DNA from: Acetobacter sacchari | Lineage (GTDB): Bacteria > Pseudomonadota > Alphaproteobacteria > Acetobacterales > Acetobacteraceae | Length of the DNA stretch: 64,000 nt | Direction of reading: 5' to 3' | NCBI RefSeq assembly: GCF_017377715.1 | Contig: NZ_JAFVMF010000015.1 | Location: forward strand, 1-64,000 | Shown here: positions 35,988 through 44,187 of the stretch, one piece after another | Layout: every line of letters starts with the position of its first letter | Numbering within the stretch: the stretch's first letter is position 1 | Made by a program: the position numbers and the translations under genes | Notes under the pieces: model-generated | The model's input: the letters and a program-made list of their open reading frames with translations, nothing else | What the model was told of the DNA's origin: nothing | Databases searched by the model: none

Positions 35988-37400
35988 TCAGGAAGCGCCG
36001 GGCGCTGGCGCGGCCCGCCGCGACGCAGCGCTGACGAGGCGGCTTCCGCCGCCTGTCTGGACCTCGAAGATCGCCAGTTCGCGCGTCGTTCTTCCATCCG
36101 GCGTCAGAGCGAAGACGCCGTCGACACCCGCGAAACCCTGCTGCCTCGTCAACTCGGCGATCGGATATCCCGCGCCGCCGGTGGCGGTGTTCACAGCACC
36201 CGCCAACGCTCCGGCGTCGTAAGCCAGATCGGCAAGGGGCTTGGGCGTGCGATGCGTCTGGGCAAGGAACGCCTGCACAAAGGCGCGGCGGTTAGCCGGA
36301 TCAGGCGCGGCGTACCATGCCCCGGCCAACCCGCCCAGCTTGCCGGCAAACGCCGCCCACAGCCCCGGCCCCATAATCCGCACCTTGTCCCTCGTCACCT
36401 TGTTCGCCGCGAGGGCATCAATCGTCGATTTGAGGGCGAGGCCAGTATCGCCAAGAAGCAGCGCGTCGAAGGGCGGTGCAGCCAATTCCGCCGGTGCCGT
36501 CGCCGCAGGCGTAGCGACAGCGCCAGAAGCGGTGGACTGCGCCCCTGAAGATGAGGCTGTGTCGTCCGATCCATCGAGAGGTTTTGGCGCGGCGACGGCC
36601 GAAGTGGCCCCCGGCGGATGATTGAGCGCCGCCGCAAGGTCCGGGGGAAGCGCGTCGGAAGCGCTCGAAGCCGCGCCATTGGCAGCGTCGACCCGACTTT
36701 GATACGCGGAAAGCGTGGCGACGCCGGTCGTAATCGCATCGGCCCCGGTCGCGTGATAGACGATCTGGGCCGGGGCCAGGCCACGCGCCTGACAGGACCG
36801 AGACAACGCCTCACCAAGAGCGCGCCCGAGCGGATTGTCCGGAAGAAAAGCAGCGAATTGCCGCCGTCCCTCGGCTTGAGCCGCCGACACCAGCCTGTCG
36901 ACCTGCTGCTCAGGCGTGACGCCCAGAATCCAGACGCCGGGCTGCGCCTGAGCCACATCGCTGGTGAACGCCAGCATCGGCGTTCCCGCCTGTCGCGCCA
37001 TAGCCGAAATCTGCCCCGTATCCGCGCCGGTCAGGGGGCCAAGAATAATGCCGTCCCCGGAAGCAAGCGCCGCCTGCATGGCCGCCGCAGCGCCGCCGGT
37101 CGTGGCCGTATCGTGCGCATCGATCTGCAACACGCCCGGATTGTTCCCTGCACCGCCTTGAGCGCCATGCCCTTGCGGGCCGACCGCGCGAGACACCGAT
37201 CCCGTGACAGCCAGACGCGCGGCGGCCAGCATCTCGCTACCCAGAGCAGCGTTCGGGCCGCTTAGCGGAAGGAGCACGCCTATAGTCTTCGAACCCGTCG
37301 CCCCTGCTGCTCCGGCGCCGGCTTCGCCGCCGCCATTCGCGCATGCTGAAAGAGCCGCCAGCGCCGTGACGGCGGTCAACGCCATACAGCGCCGCCCCAC
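35988..37400 (-). CDS. LpoA-like penicillin-binding protein activator (lipoprotein)
   Basis: 470 residues from a GTG at 37400 (an ATG at 37385 is an alternative; a start at 37499 would overlap rsmI). The lipoprotein signal is RRCMALTAVTALAALSAC. The rest is a periplasmic-binding-type fold: TIGVLLPLSGPNAALGSEML near 47-66, GIILGPLTGADTGQISAMA near 117-135, LGVTPEQQVDRLV near 158-170 and ALLLGDTGLALKSTI near 312-326. A low-complexity Ala/Ser/Pro insert lies near 245-310. LpoA activates PBP1A in the outer membrane of E. coli. The divergent neighbour is rsmI, as lpoA-rsmI in E. coli, which supports the call. Confidence 0.78.
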   Translation of the reverse strand: MGRRCMALTAVTALAALSACANGGGEAGAGAAGATGSKTIGVLLPLSGPNAALGSEMLAAARLAVTGSVSRAVGPQGHGAQGGAGNNPGVLQIDAHDTATTGGAAAAMQAALASGDGIILGPLTGADTGQISAMARQAGTPMLAFTSDVAQAQPGVWILGVTPEQQVDRLVSAAQAEGRRQFAAFLPDNPLGRALGEALSRSCQARGLAPAQIVYHATGADAITTGVATLSAYQSRVDAANGAASSASDALPPDLAAALNHPPGATSAVAAPKPLDGSDDTASSSGAQSTASGAVATPAATAPAELAAPPFDALLLGDTGLALKSTIDALAANKVTRDKVRIMGPGLWAAFAGKLGGLAGAWYAAPDPANRRAFVQAFLAQTHRTPKPLADLAYDAGALAGAVNTATGGAGYPIAELTRQQGFAGVDGVFALTPDGRTTRELAIFEVQTGGGSRLVSAASRRAAPAPGAS

Positions 37401-37486
37401 GTAAGCGCCGACAAAGCCGCCTTCGGACTTGCGCGCAGCCCCGGATGGGGCGACAGCTTGGATGGCCCCGCGCAACAGGAAGCCGC

Positions 37487-38521
37487 ATGTCCGATCCATC
37501 TTTCGCCTCTTCTTCTAAACGCCTCAGCGACGGGGACGACGCCGACGCCGCCCTCCCCCATAGCGAAGGATTGCGGCCACGTCATGTCCGCGATGACTCA
37601 ACCGAGACCGACGCAGGGGAAGATCCTCCGGCTTACGAAAGCGAGGAACACGGACCCGTCCCGGGGTCACAACGCGGCGGCCTGACGCTGGTCGCAACGC
37701 CGATAGGAAATCTCGGAGATCTCCCCCCTCGAGCCGTCGAAGCCATGCGGGACGCCGATCTGGTGCTCTGCGAGGACACGCGCGTCACGGCGCGGCTGTT
37801 CTCCGAGCATGGCATCTCGCCACGATCAGAAGCCCTGCACGAACACAACGAGCGCCAGCGAACGCCAGCCCTTGTCGAGCGGTTGCGGCGGGGCGCGCGG
37901 ATCGCGCTGGTCTCGGACGCGGGCATGCCGCTTCTGTCTGATCCGGGCTATCGCCTCACCCGCGCCACCATTGACGCGGACGTACCAGTAACAGCGGTGC
38001 CCGGCCCGAACGCAGCACTGACTGCGCTGGTACTGTCTGGTCTGCCGCCGCACCCTTTCCTGTTCCTTGGCTTTCCGCCGCCGCGTGGCGCGGCGCGGCG
38101 TAGCGCGTTCGCGACATTGCGCGCTGCTGAACTGGCGGGCCTGCGAGCGACCCTGATATGGCACGAGGCGCCGCACCGGTTGGGCGAGATGCTTGCCGAC
38201 CTCGCCGCCGCCTTTGGCGACGGACGCGCAGCCGTAGTGGCGCGGGAGCTGACCAAGCGTTTTGAGGAAGTGCGGCGCGGCGGCACGGCGGAACTCGCCG
38301 CCGCCTACGCCGACAAACCGCCAAGGGGAGAGATTGTCGTACTGCTCGGTCCGCCCGACGAAGATGAGGCCGGGGCGGACGATCTCGATACGAGCCTGTC
38401 GCAGGCTTTGGAGACGCATTCGGTCAAAGACGCCGCCGCACTTGTCGCCGCCGCAAGCGGCCTGCCGCGAAAGCTGGTCTACGCCCGCGCTCTTGAGCTT
38501 TCCGCCGCCCGTAAGAAATGA
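37487..38521 (+). CDS. rsmI: 16S rRNA (cytidine1402-2'-O)-methyltransferase RsmI
   Basis: 344 residues from the ATG at 37487. SAM-dependent tetrapyrrole-methylase-fold enzyme that methylates C1402 in the ribosomal P site. Motifs: LTLVATPIGNLGDLPPRAVE near 66-85, VLCEDTRVTARLF near 93-105, LVSDAGMPLLSDPGYRL near 143-159, PGPNAALTALVLSGLPP near 171-187 and LGFPP. An N-terminal acidic extension of about 65 residues precedes the conserved part and is not usual in the family; a later start is possible, though no better ribosome site stands out. Divergent from the LpoA-like gene. Confidence 0.92.
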   Translation: MSDPSFASSSKRLSDGDDADAALPHSEGLRPRHVRDDSTETDAGEDPPAYESEEHGPVPGSQRGGLTLVATPIGNLGDLPPRAVEAMRDADLVLCEDTRVTARLFSEHGISPRSEALHEHNERQRTPALVERLRRGARIALVSDAGMPLLSDPGYRLTRATIDADVPVTAVPGPNAALTALVLSGLPPHPFLFLGFPPPRGAARRSAFATLRAAELAGLRATLIWHEAPHRLGEMLADLAAAFGDGRAAVVARELTKRFEEVRRGGTAELAAAYADKPPRGEIVVLLGPPDEDEAGADDLDTSLSQALETHSVKDAAALVAAASGLPRKLVYARALELSAARKK

Positions 38522-38525
38522 GGTC

Positions 38526-41327
38526 TTAAGCCGCTTTTCGCGCCCCCAGCGCATCTATGATGGCCGAAATCACGGTCCGGACTTCGTAAGGTTTGGCGAT
38601 GACCGGCGCATCGCTAAACTCCTTCAGACTCTCGATGCGGTCTGCGTAACCGGTTGTCAGAATGAACGGCACGCCGCGCGTGCGCAGCGTGAACGCCACG
38701 GCCTCGCTGGTTTCATCGCCCAGGTTGACGTCCAACAGGACAACATCCGGTTCGGCGGCGTCTATGCAGACGATCGCCTCTTCGACCGAACTCGCCGTCC
38801 TCACCTTGCAACCTTCGAGTTCCCCGAGATCCTGCTCCACTTCGAGCGCGATCAGCAACTGGTCCTCAACCACCAGGACGTCGAGCCCATCAAGCGAGAT
38901 ATGGTCTCCCGTCACGCCGCCCAGATCGGCTCGTTCTTCATGAACGGCGATCCCGGCCTTTACGGGCGGGCCAAAACTTCCGGTCATCTGGGCTGCATCG
39001 ACCCGTTCGACCCAATCGTCGCCGAAGCGCGCCTCCCCAGCGTAGCGGGCGGGAATTTCCAGCGTAACCTGCAAGCCAGCGGGATCGTAGGCGACCCGCG
39101 AAGCCCCCCCGAGTTCATATGCCATACCCCGCTCGATCAATGCGGAGCCAAAGCCACGCCTGACCGGCTCCCCAACCTGCGGTCCACCCTCCTCTCGCCA
39201 GGACAGGATCCACATCTTCCCGTCCGCCGACAGACGCCACTGAATGCGCACGCCGCCGCCGGATACACTGAGGGCGCCGTATTTCGCGGCGTTCGTGGCC
39301 AACTCGTGCACAGTCAGAGCCGTGACAGAAAGCGCCTCGCCCTCAAGCCACAAGGCGGGGCCATCCAGCACGATCGACCGCCGACCATCCGAGTACGGCT
39401 CAAGCTCACTCTCCAGCATGTCCCTCAACATCCCCCCTCCGGAGGTGCGGACAATCTGGTCATGAGCGGACGCGAGAGACCTTACCCGCCCCCGCATGTG
39501 GTGCAGATGCTCTTCCACCGCCCGCCCCTCGGGCGCCCGCTGCATAACGAGAGACTGCACGACGGCGAGAATATTCTTGACCCGGTGCGTCAGTTCCTCG
39601 TTCAGGGTGCGCAACCGCTCGTCGTTCGAAGCCCGCTCGGCGAGCATGCGCTGGTGGTAGGCTCCCATGACTTCAATCAACGCGGATCGCAGCAACCCCG
39701 CGACCTCGACGTCCTCATCGCTCCACGGCAGAGCATGTCCGATAATGAAATCGCCGTAGAGAGCGAAGGAATTCTCCGCTTTCGCATCGGCGTCTCGCTC
39801 GCTTCCCGCCGGAGCGTCTTCGAGAGCGTTTTCCGGGACAATAGCGCCGGTGTCCCCGGATTCGTCATGCTCCTGCCGTACTTCCTCGCGCAGCTTGTAG
39901 ATGAGCTGCAGCGCCTCGTTACGAAACAGGAAAAGATAGTTTCCTGGTTCGGACGAAATCGGCACAACCATGACCCCGGCGATCCCGGGCGCAACAAGCG
40001 ATACGTCGGAAAGCGTCCCGACCAGTTTGCGGGTGCTCCAAAGCTGTGAACCCGCGCGCTCGAGCGCCAGCTCCGCGAACGGTCCGACCACGCTCGGGGC
40101 GGCCCCACACGGCGTCCACTCTCCGCCCAACCAAAGAGCCGCGCCGTCACAAGGAACAAACGCCTTCAGTTCCGCGAGCCGGGTCCGTAAATGCATCGGC
40201 ATGTCGGAAGCCCGGGCCGCCTCCTTCAGAAATCTATCGATGAAGGCAAGCGTGCCGCGCGTGTACCGCAGTCGGTTGGTCCGCAGCAACGTGACGATCT
40301 GAAGAGAGACGTACTCCCCGAACATCTTGACGAGAACGCGTTGCGCCTGGGTCAGTCGCCTAGGCGTCCTGTGGTGACAGACGAACCCGCCCCAGGGTTC
40401 GTCGTCTGCGATCAGGATATTGGATATGGCCGCCCGCGCATTCAGACATTCTAATGTCGCGCCAGCCCTAGTCAGATACGCAGGAGCAAGGCCGTCCGAA
40501 GTCGCTTCCGTAGCATCGACCGACGCGCGCTCACCCGACAGAACGGGAACAGGCTCAGCCCGCGTATCCGCCAGCATACGAAATCGCGTGCCGGGATAAG
40601 GCGGCAAATCGTGCGACGGCAGCAGGTTTTCGGCAAAACGCCGACGCAACAGGCTGGGCATTGCGGGATAGCGCGCTTCCGCCACCACCAGACTGAGCCC
40701 CTCTGGCTGATAACGGAAGAACACGACGCGATCGAAACGCAGCGTATCCCGCAGGAGACGGACAACAGCGTCGAACAGATCCGGAAGGGAGCTGATATCG
40801 CGCATCCGGTCGACCATTGTCCGGAGCGCCACCAGATAGGCTCCTGAATCTTCCCCGGGCACGACGGGTTCGAACTCGATCACCACGCGATCGGGCCCAT
40901 CGAACGCCGAAACGTCGAACGCCTCGCCTGACGGCAAAGTCACGTGGAAGAACAAGACCGGGCGACGCACCCGTGGCGTCGCGCCCAATGCTTTCCTGAT
41001 TGCGCGGGCCGCCTCGGCTCCCAGAAGCTGCTCGATAGAACGACCCGGAATATCCCCGGCTATCCCAAGCATTTCGGGCGCATTCGCCGAAAAATGCGTA
41101 GCTGCGCGCATAGCTGCGTCAAATGCGATGAGGCAACTGTGAGGCGGGACACTCGGCGGGATCGACCGTGTTTCCGTATAGGAACGAAATGTGGCGGTCG
41201 CCGCTCTCGTTATTTCCTCGTCAACCCGCATGTCCGTGTCGAAAGACCCGAACCAGCCCTGTCCGCCATCACCCCTTTCGGCGGCGTACAGGCAAGCGGA
41301 AGGACCAAGGGGACTTCCCACGTTCAT
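38526..41327 (-). CDS. Phytochrome-like HWE hybrid histidine kinase
   Basis: 933 residues. Domain order is that of a bacteriophytochrome kinase: PAS (about 55-155, beginning IPPSVPPHSCLIAFD), GAF (about 170-325, with PSHDLPPYPGTRF and a CHH), PHY (about 345-545, with NSFALYGDFIIG), an HWE/HisKA_2 kinase (phospho-acceptor in LTHRVKNILAVVQS near 580, ELATNAAKYGALS, WREEGG) and a C-terminal receiver (VLVVEDQLLIALEVEQDL, phospho-Asp near 866 in LLDVNLGD). The N-terminal biliverdin-binding Cys is not found (an ungapped alignment puts Ser49 there), and the conserved GAF histidine before the ACHH segment appears to be Thr. So it may be a chromophore-free sensor. It is convergent with rsmI. Confidence 0.85.
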   Translation of the reverse strand: MNVGSPLGPSACLYAAERGDGGQGWFGSFDTDMRVDEEITRAATATFRSYTETRSIPPSVPPHSCLIAFDAAMRAATHFSANAPEMLGIAGDIPGRSIEQLLGAEAARAIRKALGATPRVRRPVLFFHVTLPSGEAFDVSAFDGPDRVVIEFEPVVPGEDSGAYLVALRTMVDRMRDISSLPDLFDAVVRLLRDTLRFDRVVFFRYQPEGLSLVVAEARYPAMPSLLRRRFAENLLPSHDLPPYPGTRFRMLADTRAEPVPVLSGERASVDATEATSDGLAPAYLTRAGATLECLNARAAISNILIADDEPWGGFVCHHRTPRRLTQAQRVLVKMFGEYVSLQIVTLLRTNRLRYTRGTLAFIDRFLKEAARASDMPMHLRTRLAELKAFVPCDGAALWLGGEWTPCGAAPSVVGPFAELALERAGSQLWSTRKLVGTLSDVSLVAPGIAGVMVVPISSEPGNYLFLFRNEALQLIYKLREEVRQEHDESGDTGAIVPENALEDAPAGSERDADAKAENSFALYGDFIIGHALPWSDEDVEVAGLLRSALIEVMGAYHQRMLAERASNDERLRTLNEELTHRVKNILAVVQSLVMQRAPEGRAVEEHLHHMRGRVRSLASAHDQIVRTSGGGMLRDMLESELEPYSDGRRSIVLDGPALWLEGEALSVTALTVHELATNAAKYGALSVSGGGVRIQWRLSADGKMWILSWREEGGPQVGEPVRRGFGSALIERGMAYELGGASRVAYDPAGLQVTLEIPARYAGEARFGDDWVERVDAAQMTGSFGPPVKAGIAVHEERADLGGVTGDHISLDGLDVLVVEDQLLIALEVEQDLGELEGCKVRTASSVEEAIVCIDAAEPDVVLLDVNLGDETSEAVAFTLRTRGVPFILTTGYADRIESLKEFSDAPVIAKPYEVRTVISAIIDALGARKAA

Positions 41328-41804
41328 GATGCGGGGAACTTCGAGGCGTCCGAAATCAGACTCCGGAAAGAGCAGCGCCTGAAGAGAGAAAAGACGGCAC
41401 GACGTCGCCCGACCTTTCCGCCGTACTTTGGAGAAATTCTTCCCCCCCTCCGACTGATCGCCAACGCCGCTATAGTCATGCCCCCCGACATGTCGTCAGC
41501 AGCCGGGCGGACCGCCCCGATCCAGATCGCCCAGCTGCCTGCATTTTTAAGTTCTCATAACTCTCAAGACGGCACTTCGCAAATTCTTCGCATTTCCAAT
41601 CGGCTTTCCTCTCCCTGCGCATAGTTCTCATGCGTCCTGTTCGCCTACGTCCCTTTTGCAAGCGCCTGCGTCGCCGGATCTTCCGCCGTCACCTTCCCTA
41701 CTCTGTCGCTTTACGCTCAATCGCCGCCATGCGGCTCACCGCACCGCTTAACGGAAGGGCCCGACAGCGCTATGAACAGAGGATGAACATCAGCAGGCAT
41801 CGTC
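41328..41804. other. Intergenic region between the hybrid kinase and rarA
   Basis: About 475 bp between divergent genes. Only short open frames without ribosome sites are present. It should contain the promoters of the kinase gene and the rarA operon, but I see no box I would assign. Confidence 0.4.
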
Positions 41805-43199
41805 ATGGCGTCAAACCGTAACGCCCCCGACCCGGGCGACGATCTCTTCGGCGGAGGCCCGCCCGCCCCCGGCGGCGTGCAAACTGGGGAACGTGCGCCG
41901 TCCACCAGCGGGCGTCACGCCGCCACCCAGCCGCTCGCCGACCGCCTGCGTCCGCGACGGCTGCAGGACGTGGTCGGGCAGGATCACCTGCTCGGCCCTG
42001 ACGGCGCGCTGACGCGGATGCTGGCGCGCGGAACGCTCGCCAGCCTGATCCTTTGGGGAGGGCCGGGCGTCGGCAAGACCACCATCGCGCGGCTGCTCGC
42101 GGACGCAGCTTCCCTCCGGTTCGTGCAGATTTCCGCGGTGTTCTCGGGTGTCGCTGATCTGAAGCGCGCTTTCGACGACGCGCGCCGCCTCGCGGGGGCG
42201 GGGCGCAGCACGCTGTTGTTCGTCGACGAAATCCACCGCTTCAATCGCGCCCAGCAGGACGGCTTCCTGCCTGTCGTGGAGGACGGGACCATCGTGCTCG
42301 TCGGCGCTACGACGGAAAATCCCTCTTTCGCGCTGAACTCCGCCCTGCTTTCGCGGTGTCAGGTGATGGTGTTGCGTCGGCTGGACGACGCGGCGCTCGA
42401 AGCGCTGCTCGTCCGGGCGGAAGAGGAAGCGAAGCATCCCCTCCCGCTCACCGAACCCGCGCGGGCGACATTGCGTGCGATGGCCGATGGCGACGGGCGA
42501 TATCTGCTCAACATGGTGGAGCAAATTCTCGCGCTGAACGCGACAGAACCGCTTGACCCTCAGGCGCTCGCCTCGCTGCTGGCCAAGCGGGCCGTTCTGT
42601 ATGACCGGGACCGGGAGGAGCATTACAACCTCATCTCCGCGCTGCATAAATCCCTGCGCGGCTCAGACCCTGACGCGGCGCTCTACTGGTTCGCCCGCAT
42701 GCTGGAGGGCGGCGAGGATCCCCGTTACCTCGCGCGCCGCCTGACGCGTTTCGCCGCCGAGGACGTCGGCATGGCCGATCCGTCGGCGCTCCGGCTGGCC
42801 ATCGCAGCGTGGGAGACGTACGAACGGCTGGGCTCACCGGAGGGAGAACTGGCGCTTGCGCAACTGGTCGTGCATCTTGGAACAGCGCCGAAGTCGAACG
42901 CCGTCTACAAGGCTTACGGCGCTGCGCGGCGCGCCGCCAAGGCGACCGGCAGCCTGATGCCGCCCGCTCATATTCTCAACGCACCGACGAAGCTTATGAA
43001 GGAAATCGGCTACGGCGCGGGGTATCAGTATGACCATGACGCCGACGACGCCTTCTCCGGCCAGAATTACTTCCCTGACGAGATGGAGCGGCAGAGTTTC
43101 TATCGGCCGACGGGGCGCGGTTACGAACACGAAATCAAGCGAAGACTGGACACATGGACGCGAATGAGGGCAAGCCGCGCCTCCGAAGAAGAAATGTGA
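41805..43199 (+). CDS. rarA: Replication-associated recombination protein RarA (MgsA)
   Basis: 464 residues, clamp-loader-like AAA+ ATPase acting at stalled replication forks. LADRLRPRRLQDVVGQDHLL near 45-64, Walker A WGGPGVGKTTIARL near 85-98, Walker B LLFVDEIHRFNRAQQD near 138-153, sensor VGATTENPSF near 166-175, and the C-terminal MgsA region (DPDAALYWFARMLEGGEDPR near 288-307, then PKSNAVYKAY). All ATPase residues look intact. It leads a rightward set of four closely spaced genes. Confidence 0.95.
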   Translation: MASNRNAPDPGDDLFGGGPPAPGGVQTGERAPSTSGRHAATQPLADRLRPRRLQDVVGQDHLLGPDGALTRMLARGTLASLILWGGPGVGKTTIARLLADAASLRFVQISAVFSGVADLKRAFDDARRLAGAGRSTLLFVDEIHRFNRAQQDGFLPVVEDGTIVLVGATTENPSFALNSALLSRCQVMVLRRLDDAALEALLVRAEEEAKHPLPLTEPARATLRAMADGDGRYLLNMVEQILALNATEPLDPQALASLLAKRAVLYDRDREEHYNLISALHKSLRGSDPDAALYWFARMLEGGEDPRYLARRLTRFAAEDVGMADPSALRLAIAAWETYERLGSPEGELALAQLVVHLGTAPKSNAVYKAYGAARRAAKATGSLMPPAHILNAPTKLMKEIGYGAGYQYDHDADDAFSGQNYFPDEMERQSFYRPTGRGYEHEIKRRLDTWTRMRASRASEEEM

Positions 43200-43209
43200 G
43201 GACGGTATT

Positions 43210-44184
43210 ATGAGCGTGGCCATGTTGACGGTGAGCGAGGACGAGGCCGACATCCGGCTCGACCGCTATTTCCGACGCCACTATCCGCACCTCACACAGG
43301 GCGCATTGCAGAAGTTGTGCCGCACGGGACAAATTCGTGTGGACGGCAAGCGCGTCGAGGCCAGCACGCGCCTCGCGCCTGGGCAGTCTGTGCGCGTTCC
43401 GCCGATCCCCGTGGCCTCCGGCCCCGCCCGCGATGCGCCAAAGACGCTGGACCCGCGTCTGGCGCGCGAAATTCAGGGCATGGTCGTCTATTCCGATAAG
43501 CAACTCATCGTCCTGAACAAGCCCTCGGGCCTCGCGACACAGGGCGGCCCCGGCATCACCCATCATGTCGACATGATGCTCGACGGGCTGCGCGAGGGGG
43601 ACGATCCACGTCCCCGGCTCGTACACCGCATCGACCGCGACACGTCCGGCCTGCTGCTGCTGGCCCGCACACCGGGCGTTGCGGCGAAACTCGCCGCCCT
43701 GTTTCGCGGGCGCGACGTGAAAAAGACCTACTGGGCCGTGGTGGTCGGACGGCCCGACCCGCTTTCGGGAGAGATCGATCAGCCGCTCGCACGATTGGGC
43801 GCAGGTCCCGGCTCCATCACCGTGCCCGCGCAACGCGACGACGAGGACGCGCAGTTCGCTCGCACCGAATACGAAGTGCTCGACTCTGCTGGCAAAAAAT
43901 TCTCCTGGCTGGGCCTCTCACCCCTGACGGGCCGGACGCATCAGTTGCGCGTGCATTGCCAGTCCATCGGCACGCCGATCCTCGGCGACCCGAAATACGG
44001 CGCCGAAAAAGCGCACGCCGACGGCTTCACTGACCGGCTGCACCTTCATGCGCGCAGCCTCGTGCTGCCGCATCCCGCGGGCGGATGGCTGGAAGTCAGC
44101 GCCGAATTGCCGCCACATATGCGCGAGACTTTCCGCGCGCTCGGGTTCACGGCTGGCTCCACGCCAGCGCCGCGCAGGAGATAA
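43210..44184 (+). CDS. rluC: RluC-type 23S rRNA pseudouridine synthase
   Basis: 324 residues. An S4 RNA-binding domain (about 15-75, ADIRLDRYFRRHYPHLTQGA) precedes the RluA-family catalytic domain with HRIDRDTSGLLLLART near 138-153, where the Asp is the nucleophile, and LTGRTHQLRVHCQSIGTPIL near 239-258. It converts uridines in 23S rRNA to pseudouridine. Sequence alone favours RluC over RluD because the S4 domain and HRIDRDTSG motif fit both. It lies 10 bp after rarA and 3 bp before the AsmA gene. Confidence 0.88.
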   Translation: MSVAMLTVSEDEADIRLDRYFRRHYPHLTQGALQKLCRTGQIRVDGKRVEASTRLAPGQSVRVPPIPVASGPARDAPKTLDPRLAREIQGMVVYSDKQLIVLNKPSGLATQGGPGITHHVDMMLDGLREGDDPRPRLVHRIDRDTSGLLLLARTPGVAAKLAALFRGRDVKKTYWAVVVGRPDPLSGEIDQPLARLGAGPGSITVPAQRDDEDAQFARTEYEVLDSAGKKFSWLGLSPLTGRTHQLRVHCQSIGTPILGDPKYGAEKAHADGFTDRLHLHARSLVLPHPAGGWLEVSAELPPHMRETFRALGFTAGSTPAPRRR

Positions 44185-44187
44185 GGC

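Noticed and set aside
38262-40049. 595-codon rightward open frame opposite the phytochrome-like kinase
   Set aside because: It is a complement of the kinase gene in a GC-rich sequence; the product is rich in His, Arg and Asp without any recognisable domain, and the kinase reading has clear domains throughout.
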